Positions 1 through 6,063 of a stretch of 12,755 bases of DNA are shown here, piece after piece (within the stretch, counting starts at the first letter, position 1; every line of letters starts with the position of its first letter). The position numbers and the translations under genes were made by a program. Under the pieces are notes generated by a model, which searched no databases, was not told where the DNA came from, and was given only the letters and a program-made list of their open reading frames with translations. The stretch comes from Clostridium sp. UBA1056 (GTDB lineage: Bacteria > Bacillota > Clostridia > Clostridiales > Clostridiaceae). The stretch spans positions 7,934 to 20,688 of the forward strand of contig DCDL01000040.1 in assembly GCA_002316385.1 (NCBI GenBank), written 5' to 3'.

Positions 1-18
1 ATCCCTATCTCTCCGCCA
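1..18 (+). tRNA. 3' end of a tRNA, probably tRNA-Ser (cut by window edge)
   Basis: The first 18 bases read as the end of a T-arm, a TCTCTCC acceptor strand, a G discriminator and an encoded CCA. The acceptor strand and discriminator are the same as in the tRNA-Ser(GGA) at 8564-8653, so a serine tRNA is likely. The anticodon lies outside the window. Only 11 nt separate it from the next tRNA-Ser, which suggests one transcript. Confidence 0.75.
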
Positions 19-29
19 TATTATTTTTT

Positions 30-120
30 GGAGAAATACTCAAGTGGCTGAAGAGGCGCCCCTGCTAAGGGCGTAGGTCGGGTAACCGTCGCGAGGGTTC
101 AAATCCCTCTTTCTCCGCCA
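30..120 (+). tRNA. tRNA-Ser(GCU)
   Basis: A class II tRNA with a long variable arm and encoded CCA; it decodes AGC/AGU serine codons. The 7-bp acceptor stem (30-36 with 110-116) is fully paired, as is the T-stem (93-97 with 105-109). The anticodon stem is 57-61 with 69-73 around the loop CTGCTAA, giving anticodon GCT at 64-66. The discriminator is G117. It lies 11 nt after another tRNA end and directly before a strong terminator, so it appears to be the last gene of a tRNA transcript entering from the left. Confidence 0.97.
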
Positions 121-125
121 ATATA

Positions 126-170
126 AAAACCTGCCTCTTAAATAGTTATTTAAGAAGCAGGTTTTGTTTT
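126..170 (+). terminator. Rho-independent terminator of the tRNA-Ser unit
   Basis: Arms 126-143 and 148-165 form an 18-bp stem with one mismatch (135/156) and a 4-nt loop, followed by a T-rich stretch (TTTTGTTTT). It starts 5 nt after the tRNA CCA end. Confidence 0.93.
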
Positions 171-316
171 GGGGATTATTTAAGGTGGTTAATTGCAAAA
201 GTTGTAGAGCTAACAATAAAGTTGTAGTCGGCTTAGTGACAGTATGCTAATACTATGGTTCACTATTATATTAAATATAAATCAGATAATCTTTATATGA
301 TTTATATAAATAATTA
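171..316. other. Gene-free spacer with a hairpin and a short direct repeat
   Basis: No plausible gene was found between the tRNA-Ser terminator and the tRNA-Arg promoter. The left part (181-265) is clearly less AT-rich than the rest of the spacer. It holds a 10-nt direct repeat, AAAGTTGTAG, at 198-207 and 218-227 (period 20). It also holds a two-part hairpin: outer stem 234-239 with 260-265, inner stem 241-245 with 250-254. No T-tract follows the hairpin, so it is not an ordinary terminator. Function unknown. Confidence 0.5.
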
Positions 317-345
317 TTGAAATTATAATGATTATATGTTATTAT
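317..345 (+). promoter_or_regulatory. Probable sigma-A promoter of tRNA-Arg(ACG)
   Basis: TTGAAA at 317-322, a 17-bp spacer, then TATTAT at 340-345. A second possible -10, TATAAT, overlaps at 345-350 but would need a 22-bp spacer. The predicted start is about 15-20 nt before the tRNA. The region is very AT-rich, so chance matches are easy. Confidence 0.55.
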
Positions 346-369
346 ATAATATATATTTAACAATATTTT

Positions 370-444
370 GGGGTGTTAGTTAAATGGATATAACATACGG
401 CTACGGACCGTATATTGCGGGTTCGATTCCTACACACCCTGCCA
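370..444 (+). tRNA. tRNA-Arg(ACG), with a C-A mismatch in the T-stem
   Basis: This is the arginine tRNA whose A34 is normally converted to inosine by TadA, so that it reads CGU, CGC and CGA. The acceptor stem (370-376 with 434-440) pairs fully if the first pair is G-U. The D-stem is 379-382 with 391-394. The anticodon stem is 396-400 with 408-412, with ACG at 403-405 and G at position 37. The discriminator is G441 and CCA is encoded at 442-444. In the T-stem (417-421 with 429-433), C418 faces A432 and G419 faces U431, so this stem is weaker than usual. It has its own terminator and probably its own promoter. The tadA gene is in the same window. Confidence 0.93.
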
Positions 445-450
445 TATTTA

Positions 451-482
451 GTCATTGCAAATTATTTGCAATGACTTTTTTT
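451..482 (+). terminator. Rho-independent terminator of tRNA-Arg(ACG)
   Basis: A perfect 11-bp stem (451-461 with 465-475), a 3-nt loop and a run of seven T (476-482), beginning 6 nt after the tRNA CCA. Confidence 0.95.
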
Positions 483-639
483 ATTATTATAAATATTTAT
501 TTTAAAATATGATTTATTTCGACTTAAAATATAAAAAAAACCATATTAGACTAATATAAAAAGGTTTAAGTTTAGTTAAATTATTATACAATTCAATTAA
601 TTCCATTATAGTTAAATATATTTAATATAAATTACATAA

Positions 640-648
640 TGTGGATAA
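640..648 (-). promoter_or_regulatory. Consensus DnaA box
   Basis: The plus strand reads TGTGGATAA, the exact complement of the strongest DnaA-box consensus TTATCCACA. It is a single site about 82 bp before the chemoreceptor start codon. I saw no other 9/9 match in the window, so it does not look like an origin by itself. It could be a titration or regulatory site near oriC. Confidence 0.5.
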
Positions 649-680
649 ATGATATGCAGTGTGTACTTTTATATACGATA

Positions 681-710
681 ATTATTATATAAATTATTAT
701 ATAAATTATT
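681..710 (+). repeat. 12-bp tandem repeat before the chemoreceptor
   Basis: About two and a half copies of ATTATTATATAA (681-692, 693-704, partial from 705) end a few bases before the GGGGG ribosome binding site. The unit is pure A/T and may be slippage-derived. Change in copy number would move any upstream promoter relative to the start codon. Confidence 0.6.
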
Positions 711-729
711 AGTATATGGGGGTATATTT

Positions 730-3006
730 ATGATTAAAAAGAAGTCTGATAGTACTTTTAAAAGAAGGAAAAAAAGTTCATCATTTAATTTAAAAGATAT
801 ATTTAAAGACATAAATAATAGTGCATTCAGTAAAATTACAATTAAGCATAAAGACTCCGTTAAAAATAAAGTAAGAAATAGTAATAAAATAGATAAAATT
901 AATGTTATAAGTAATAATATAGATAATATGAAATCAACAGCTGAGGTTTATAAAGAAGGAAAATTACAGGTTGAAGGAACTAGTGTTAAAAGAAAAATAC
1001 TAATTAGTATGATAGGACTTATTATAGTATCAATTGTAATAACAAGTACAGTTATGTACATAAATTCCTCAAAGGCAATTTCAAGTCAAAGTGTAGAGAA
1101 TATGAAGGGAATAACTAAGTCATCTATACAAACTATATCAGTAATGATGGATAAGGTGACTAATGAGGCTTTTGCACTTTCAAATTCTAAGGATAATCTT
1201 AATGTATTATTAAATTATGCCCAAAAGAAAGATAGCAAGGAAGAAATTAAGCATATAAATGAAAGTTTTAAAGAATATATATCCAATAATGATCATGTAG
1301 ATAGAATATCATTAATTAGCACTTCAGGTGATATTATAGCCGATAGTGAAGAGGGTTTAATTGGATCTAATGAAGTGGATAATAGTTATCATAGTACTAG
1401 TTCTAGTGGTGGTAAATGGATAAGTAATACTATTAAATCAGTAGATGGAGATAAAGGAGTTTTAGTATTTACATACCCTGTATTAGACCAAGCTAATTAT
1501 AGTAAATGTGTAGGATATATAGCATTACATGTATATGCTGAGAGTTTTTCTACTTACATTGAAAATATAAAGATTGGTGATATAGAGAGTAGCTATGCAT
1601 ATCTCATTGATGAGACTGGAAATATAATTTACCATCCAGATAGAAAAAAAATTGGACAAAAAATAGATATTCCTGAAATAAAAGTTGTAGTAGATAAGGC
1701 AATGAAGGGAAGTAATGTAGATATTGGATCTGTAAAATATAAGTTAAATGGAAATAAGGTAACGTCATCTTATGGATTAGTTCCTAAAACAAACTGGACT
1801 ATGGTTATAGATGCTAATAGTAGCGAAATAAGAAAGCCAGTAATAACAATGGTTAAACAAATATCATTAATAGCATTAGCTATAGTTATTATAGGTTCTA
1901 TTGTAATAATGATTATGGCAAATATAATCATAAATCCTATAGTAACAGTTGCAGCGTTAGTTAATAAAACAGCAAAACTGGATTTAACTAATGATAATTT
2001 AACTGTAATTAAGTCTAATGATGAAATAGGACTTATATACAGATCTATTATAAATATGAGGGAAGTATTAAGAGAGGTAGTTGGAGATATTGCATCAACT
2101 ACTGAAATACTAACTAATAATGTTAACATAGTAGAAGAATCTACGGAATTATTAAAACTTAAAGCTGATGAAACCTTATTTGAAACTGAAAGTGTATCTT
2201 CTGGTATTGAAGAAACTTCAGCAACTTCTCAAGAAATTGCAGCAACTTCTGCTGATATGATTAGGAGTGTAGAAAATATAGCAAATGAAGCTATAGAGGG
2301 ATATGAAATAACTAAAGATATTCTTAAGAGAGCTCAAGGAATAAAAGCTAGCTCTATAGAAGCTAAGGAAAAATCAAATGATATTTATACCAGTGTAAAA
2401 AGTGAATTAGAGGTTGCTATAACAAATTCTAAAGAAGTTAAGCAAATTGATAAGTTAGCTAACTCTATACTTAAGATAACCCAACAAACTAACTTATTAG
2501 CTCTAAATGCTGCAATAGAAGCTGCTCGTGCAGGAGAAGCAGGAAGAGGATTCTCTGTGGTTGCAGATGAGGTTAGAAAGCTAGCAGAAGAGTCTGGTAA
2601 AACCGCAGCAGACATACAAGGTATAGTTAAGATAGTAAATAAATCTGTAGATAAACTAGCATTTAGTGCTGAACGTATGAGTAATTTTATTGAACAACAA
2701 GTAGTTAGGGATTATGATAAAAATATAGAACAAGGAACTTTATACGAAAAAGATGCAGAAGAATTTAATAGCTTTATGAATGAGTTTAGTAATGAAGCAG
2801 CAATATTACATCAAGCTATAGAAGGAATTGTTACTGCTATAGATGAAGTATCAGTAACAGTTACAGAAGGGGCAATGGGAGTATCCTCTATATCATCTAA
2901 AACTATGGAGATAGTAGGAAGTATTGATAGTATAAAGAATACTGCTATAGAAAACAAGGAAAATGCAGACAAATTAAATGATACTACACTTAAATTTAAG
3001 TTATAA
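730..3006 (+). CDS. Methyl-accepting chemotaxis protein with extracellular Cache domain
   Basis: A transmembrane chemoreceptor of 758 aa that passes a ligand signal to CheA/CheW. Residues 1-88 are a cytoplasmic, Lys/Ser/Asn-rich segment (about 23 basic against 9 acidic residues), much longer than the short leader usual before TM1. TM1 is about 89-111. A periplasmic-side double-Cache-like sensor spans about 125-365 (YLIDETGNIIYHPDR at 291-305, NWTMVI at 355-360). TM2 is about 378-403, HAMP about 401-455, and the signalling coiled coil runs to the end. The conserved hairpin tip, LLALNAAIEAARAGEAGRGF, is at 589-608. A clostridial-type segment (DYDKNIEQG, 661-669) follows. There is no C-terminal CheR-docking pentapeptide. 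The start is chosen for GGGGG at 718-722, 7 nt upstream; Met67 lacks a ribosome binding site. The ligand cannot be predicted. It stands alone, converging with psd. Confidence 0.95.
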   Translation: MIKKKSDSTFKRRKKSSSFNLKDIFKDINNSAFSKITIKHKDSVKNKVRNSNKIDKINVISNNIDNMKSTAEVYKEGKLQVEGTSVKRKILISMIGLIIVSIVITSTVMYINSSKAISSQSVENMKGITKSSIQTISVMMDKVTNEAFALSNSKDNLNVLLNYAQKKDSKEEIKHINESFKEYISNNDHVDRISLISTSGDIIADSEEGLIGSNEVDNSYHSTSSSGGKWISNTIKSVDGDKGVLVFTYPVLDQANYSKCVGYIALHVYAESFSTYIENIKIGDIESSYAYLIDETGNIIYHPDRKKIGQKIDIPEIKVVVDKAMKGSNVDIGSVKYKLNGNKVTSSYGLVPKTNWTMVIDANSSEIRKPVITMVKQISLIALAIVIIGSIVIMIMANIIINPIVTVAALVNKTAKLDLTNDNLTVIKSNDEIGLIYRSIINMREVLREVVGDIASTTEILTNNVNIVEESTELLKLKADETLFETESVSSGIEETSATSQEIAATSADMIRSVENIANEAIEGYEITKDILKRAQGIKASSIEAKEKSNDIYTSVKSELEVAITNSKEVKQIDKLANSILKITQQTNLLALNAAIEAARAGEAGRGFSVVADEVRKLAEESGKTAADIQGIVKIVNKSVDKLAFSAERMSNFIEQQVVRDYDKNIEQGTLYEKDAEEFNSFMNEFSNEAAILHQAIEGIVTAIDEVSVTVTEGAMGVSSISSKTMEIVGSIDSIKNTAIENKENADKLNDTTLKFKL

Positions 3007-3045
3007 AAATAGGAGTAAGAATTTAAATTCTTACTCCTATTTTTT
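3005..3045. terminator. Bidirectional terminator between the chemoreceptor gene and psd
   Basis: A perfect palindrome centred at 3024/3025, with 20-bp arms bounded by A and T tracts, so either strand gives a hairpin followed by U residues. It begins at the chemoreceptor stop codon. On the other strand, the psd stop codon (3023-3025) sits at its centre and the last psd codons form one arm. Confidence 0.95.
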
Positions 3046-3910
3046 CACCCATATATACGGAAGTTTCTATTCCTAATTTACTTTGACAACAAATATCTTC
3101 ATCTATTTTTAATATATTTTTCTTTAGTACAACTATAACTGTTGAGCCACCGAACTTAAAATATCCTTTTTCATCTCCACGATTAACTTCAGAGGAGGAT
3201 GAATAGGTTTGAATGATAGAACCAACAAAGGTAGCACCTACCTCTATATAGATAACATCATCAAAATTGTGACTTTTTAAAATGCTATACTCTCTTTTAT
3301 TCTCTGAAAATACCTTACTTATATTTTCAAGAGCTACAGGATTAACTGAGTAATATTTACCTTTTATAAATTTGGATTGAGAACATACTCCAGAATCAAC
3401 AAAATGAAATCTATGATAATCAGTTGGACATAGTCTAAACACAAGGCAAGTACCATTGCTATACTCCTTACTTAAATTTTCATTTTGTAGTAACTCACTG
3501 AGGGTATATTTAAATCCTTTAACTGCAAAGCTAGAATTTTCATCAAGTTTATCTATGGCTAATAACTTTCCATCACAGGGTGAAATAAATGCTTTCTCAT
3601 CATTACAAATATTACGGCTGTTTTTTGAAAGTCTTCTATAGAAAAAATCATTAAAGGAGTTATATTCATCTATATTTTTTTCATACTCATCCATATTTAT
3701 ATTGAATTTATCTACAAAGTTTTTTATATACCTTCTACTAAATTTGCTATCACATCCCACTCCATAGAGTTTAGTTAGAATCTTTTTACTTGCAACATCA
3801 GGTAAAAAGGTCTTTGCAAAGGAATTGCTATATATAAAATTGAGTATACCTTCACCAGCTACATTTTCCTTATTATATGTATTCATTCTTCTATCATAGT
3901 ATTTTATCAT
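3023..3910 (-). CDS. psd: Phosphatidylserine decarboxylase proenzyme
   Basis: Converts phosphatidylserine to phosphatidylethanolamine at the membrane, using a pyruvoyl cofactor formed by self-cleavage. The 295-aa length fits the type-2 bacterial PSD-B group. The self-cleavage motif is GGST (254-257), the variant of LGST seen in clostridial enzymes; cleavage is expected between Gly255 and Ser256, giving a long beta and a short alpha chain. The other charge-relay residues fit Asp113 (SPCDG, 110-114) and His169 (DYHRFH, 164-169). The start at 3910 is supported by GGAG about 9 nt upstream. No phosphatidylserine synthase gene is adjacent. The C-terminal codons lie in the shared terminator palindrome. 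Confidence 0.97.
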   Translation of the reverse strand: MIKYYDRRMNTYNKENVAGEGILNFIYSNSFAKTFLPDVASKKILTKLYGVGCDSKFSRRYIKNFVDKFNINMDEYEKNIDEYNSFNDFFYRRLSKNSRNICNDEKAFISPCDGKLLAIDKLDENSSFAVKGFKYTLSELLQNENLSKEYSNGTCLVFRLCPTDYHRFHFVDSGVCSQSKFIKGKYYSVNPVALENISKVFSENKREYSILKSHNFDDVIYIEVGATFVGSIIQTYSSSSEVNRGDEKGYFKFGGSTVIVVLKKNILKIDEDICCQSKLGIETSVYMGEKIGVRI

Positions 3911-3950
3911 AAAATCATCTCCAGATTTATTTTAAATTTAGCATAATGAT

Positions 3951-3956
3951 ATTATA
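3951..3956 (-). promoter_or_regulatory. Possible -10 element of psd
   Basis: The minus strand reads TATAAT here, about 40 bp upstream of the psd start codon. No good -35 hexamer is seen at 16-18 bp; the expected place abuts the long inverted repeat at 3983-4028. Confidence 0.35.
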
Positions 3957-3982
3957 ACAGAAAATGTATTATAGATATAAAT

Positions 3983-4028
3983 ATATCTCCAATTAAGATA
4001 TAAAAGAATATATCTTAATTGGAGATAT
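3983..4028. repeat. 20-bp perfect inverted repeat between the carboxyltransferase gene and psd
   Basis: Arms 3983-4002 and 4009-4028 are exact reverse complements around a 6-nt loop. It lies 30 bp after the stop of the minus-strand carboxyltransferase gene and just before the psd promoter region. A terminator of the carboxyltransferase gene is the simplest reading, but the sequence after the stem is only moderately U-rich (ATTTATATCT) with no clean U-tract. A smaller 6-bp hairpin lies at 4031-4045. Confidence 0.7.
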
Positions 4029-4057
4029 TTAAGTTAATTTAACTTTTATTATATAAC

Positions 4058-5446
4058 TTAGATTACTTCACTATTAGTTAACTTTCTCATATCATCATTA
4101 GATGGCTTTTCACTTCTTTTCTTAAAGAATTCTTCAGCTATTTGTGGGAATGCTAAGTAAGAAAGAACATCTTCTTCACTAGTTGCTATATCTTTTAATT
4201 TTTCTTTTGTCTTTTGGAAAGCTGGCTCTAAAGTATCAGCATATCTTCCTTTAATAGGAGTATCATTTCCAAGAGCTTTTTTAAGAACTTCTTCATTTAT
4301 CTTTCCAGGAGCCTTACCATACTCCCCTCTACAATAAGCTTTAACTTCTTTAAGAACCATTTTATATCTCTCACCAGTTAATACATTAACTGTAGCTTGA
4401 GTTCCAACCATTTGACTCATTGGAGTAACAAGTGGAGGGAATCCTAAATCTTCTCTTACCATAGGAACTTCTGTAAGAACTGCATCAAGTTTATCTATAG
4501 AGTTTTGAGCTTTAAGCTGAGAAATCATGTTAGATAACATTCCTCCTGGTATTTGGTTTGTAAGTCCTTCTGGTTGAGGAGTTAATACCTTTGGATCTAG
4601 TAATCCAGATTCTAAAACCTTTGCTCTAACTGGCTTAAAGAAATTATTTATTTGAGTTAAAGTATCTATATTAAGATCAGTAGTAAATCCAGCCGCTTCT
4701 AATGCATGGTACATAGTTTCTGTTGGAGGTTGAGCTGTACCACTAGAGAATGAAGAAATTGAACAGTCAATTCCATCTACACCAGCTTCTGCAGCTTTAA
4801 AATAAGCCATTTCAGCAATACCATTTGTACTATGAGAGTGTAAAAATACTGGAATTTTAACAGTTTCTTTTATACTCTTAACTATATCATATGCTATAGA
4901 TGGCATTATAAGACCTGCCATATCCTTTATACAAATAGAGTTTGCACCCATATTTTCAAGTTGCTTTGCAAGGGTTGTATAGTTTTTAACATCGTGTATT
5001 GGACTTACAGTATAAACTATAGTTCCTTGCGCATGAGCACCTTGTTTTATAGTTTCATCCATAGCAACTTCTATATTAGTAAAGTCATTTAAAGCATCAA
5101 ATATTCTTATTATATCCATTCCATGGTAAGCAGACATTTTAATAAACTCCCTAACAACATCGTCTGGATAGTGTTTATATCCTAGAATATTTTGACCCCT
5201 TAATAACATTTGAAGAGGAGTTTTAGTAACTATTTTCTTTATATTCTTTAATCTCTCCCATGGGTCTTCATTTAAATATCTTAAGCAAGAGTCAAAGGTT
5301 GCTCCTCCCCAACATTCTAATGAATGATATCCTGCATCATCTAAATCTTTAAGAATAGGTGCAAAATCTTCAAAAGGAAGTCGTGTTGCTATAAGAGATT
5401 GATTGGCATCTCTTAGCACTGTTTCTGTTATATTAATTTTCTTCAT
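4058..5446 (-). CDS. OadA/PycB-type carboxyltransferase subunit without a biotin domain
   Basis: Resembles the carboxyltransferase part of oxaloacetate decarboxylase alpha and pyruvate carboxylase, which move CO2 between biotin and pyruvate/oxaloacetate. The HMGL-like TIM barrel comes first: LRDANQS (11-17) binds substrate and metal, Lys174 in IKDMAG (173-178) is the expected carboxylated lysine, and His203/His205 (LHSHST) are metal ligands. The conserved carboxylase domain follows (NQIPGGMLSN 297-306, EDLGFPPLVTPMSQ 332-345). The 462-aa protein ends with a polar tail; the biotinyl-lysine domain is missing, so a separate biotin carrier must exist. The start at 5446 has GAGGTGAT upstream. The frame is open to an ATG at 5485, but that codon overlaps the predicted -10 box. 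No gad/oad membrane subunits are adjacent. Confidence 0.9.
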   Translation of the reverse strand: MKKINITETVLRDANQSLIATRLPFEDFAPILKDLDDAGYHSLECWGGATFDSCLRYLNEDPWERLKNIKKIVTKTPLQMLLRGQNILGYKHYPDDVVREFIKMSAYHGMDIIRIFDALNDFTNIEVAMDETIKQGAHAQGTIVYTVSPIHDVKNYTTLAKQLENMGANSICIKDMAGLIMPSIAYDIVKSIKETVKIPVFLHSHSTNGIAEMAYFKAAEAGVDGIDCSISSFSSGTAQPPTETMYHALEAAGFTTDLNIDTLTQINNFFKPVRAKVLESGLLDPKVLTPQPEGLTNQIPGGMLSNMISQLKAQNSIDKLDAVLTEVPMVREDLGFPPLVTPMSQMVGTQATVNVLTGERYKMVLKEVKAYCRGEYGKAPGKINEEVLKKALGNDTPIKGRYADTLEPAFQKTKEKLKDIATSEEDVLSYLAFPQIAEEFFKKRSEKPSNDDMRKLTNSEVI

Positions 5447-5483
5447 TATAAAATCACCTCTGAATTTTTTGTTGCAAAATAAC

Positions 5484-5512
5484 AATATATTTGTATTTTA
5501 ACATAGTTTCAA
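5484..5512 (-). promoter_or_regulatory. Sigma-A promoter of the carboxyltransferase gene
   Basis: On the minus strand TTGAAA (5507-5512), a 17-bp spacer and TATATT (5484-5489). Transcription would begin near 5477, downstream of the possible ATG at 5485, which excludes that codon as the start. A short TTGTT/AACAA inverted repeat (5469-5485) sits at the predicted start site. Confidence 0.65.
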
Positions 5513-5879
5513 ATAAAAATCTGCAATAAATCAGTTATTTTTCTGACAAATATGATAAGTTAGAGATTTTTTTATATTATGTGCATATAATAATAAAATT
5601 AATATATCCTAGGAAGATATCATTACAGGATCTTCGCAAAAAAGCTAATCTAAATAAATATTGAATAAGCACTTATATTATTAATGCTCAGCTGTTTCGT
5701 AATATTGATTTACTAAAGCATTCATTCAAGATAAAATTTACAACACAACACCTCGTATACGCTTAAAAAGTCGTGTTGCTTACGATTTTACCATTCATAA
5801 ATTATATAAGATTAGTAATATATTTTACTAAATCCACTATTAAGAGAAAGGTATATAGAAGAATATAGAAATTAAGCTA
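5513..5879. other. Gene-free spacer upstream of tRNA-Arg(CCU)
   Basis: No credible coding frame, tRNA or rRNA piece was recognised. It holds the dispersed 30-nt repeat copy at 5645-5674, a 6-bp inverted repeat GAAGAT/ATCTTC just before it, and a less AT-rich stretch (about 5685-5800) with a weak hairpin (5746-5751 with 5773-5778). The shape suggests the flank of a stable-RNA operon or a relic of one. This is inference. Confidence 0.5.
5645..5674 (+). repeat. Dispersed 30-nt repeat, copy A
   Basis: Matches 12726-12755 at 29 of 30 positions; the only difference is T5651 against G12732. A shared TTCGCA lies 12 bp before this copy and 13 bp before the other. It is about 205 bp upstream of the tRNA-Arg(CCU) promoter. 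Copy B runs to the edge of the window, so the true length is unknown. Confidence 0.85.
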
Positions 5880-5908
5880 TTGACGAAAAATAAATATATT
5901 ATTATAAT
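5880..5908 (+). promoter_or_regulatory. Strong sigma-A promoter of tRNA-Arg(CCU)
   Basis: TTGACG at 5880-5885, exactly 17 bp, then a consensus TATAAT at 5903-5908. The predicted start is about 10 nt before the tRNA. It may also feed tadA by read-through. Confidence 0.88.
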
Positions 5909-5924
5909 AAAGATTAGATGATAT

Positions 5925-6001
5925 GCGCCCGTAGCTCAGCAGGATAGAGCATCCCCCTCCTAAGGGGAAGGCCGGAGGTTCGACTCCTCTCGTGCGCACC
6001 A
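5925..6001 (+). tRNA. tRNA-Arg(CCU), with a C-U mismatch in the acceptor stem
   Basis: Decodes AGG. The anticodon stem is 5952-5956 with 5964-5968 around the loop CTCCTAA, anticodon CCT at 5959-5961. The T-stem is 5974-5978 with 5986-5990, ending in a G-U pair. The discriminator is A5998 and CCA is encoded at 5999-6001. In the acceptor stem (5925-5931 with 5991-5997) six pairs are Watson-Crick, but C5929 faces U5993 at the fifth pair. It has a strong promoter and its own terminator, so it looks expressed rather than relic. Confidence 0.93.
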
Positions 6002-6002
6002 G

Positions 6003-6036
6003 AACTTAGTAAGGCTTGCTTTACTAAGTTTTTTTT
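6003..6036 (+). terminator. Rho-independent terminator of tRNA-Arg(CCU)
   Basis: A 10-bp stem (6003-6012 with 6021-6030) with an 8-nt loop and a run of eight T (6029-6036), beginning 1 nt after the tRNA. It lies only 27 bp before the tadA start codon, so it could attenuate rather than block entry into tadA. Confidence 0.92.
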
Positions 6037-6063
6037 ATTATATATAATAAAGAGGAGTACATT

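Noticed and set aside
529..570. Minus-strand hairpin (ATATTA/TAATAT) followed by a U-run
   Set aside because: Only about 6 A/T pairs and no minus-strand gene upstream that it could terminate.
646..681. Sigma-D (flagellar/chemotaxis) promoter before the chemoreceptor: TAAA ... CGATAA
   Set aside because: CGATAA at 676-681 fits, but the only TAAA is about 24 bp upstream of the extended -10 instead of the required 15.
1770..2615. Open minus-strand frames inside the chemoreceptor gene (1770-2129 and 2385-2615)
   Set aside because: They lack ribosome binding sites and recognisable domains and lie opposite a well-defined gene.
3456..3641. Plus-strand frame of 61 codons opposite psd
   Set aside because: No ribosome binding site or domain; it is an antisense shadow of psd.
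5447..5485. A 13-residue N-terminal extension of the carboxyltransferase from an ATG at 5485
   Set aside because: No ribosome binding site precedes it, it overlaps the predicted -10 box with transcription starting near 5477, and the ATG at 5446 has a strong ribosome binding site.
5741..5778. CAACAC/GTGTTG hairpin in the spacer before tRNA-Arg(CCU), considered as an rRNA leader or riboswitch
   Set aside because: Only 6 bp with a 21-nt loop, and no match to a riboswitch or rRNA leader that I can recognise.
6043..6048. TATAAT as a -10 box for tadA
   Set aside because: Transcription would start inside the tadA ribosome binding site, and it overlaps the terminator tail with no suitable -35.
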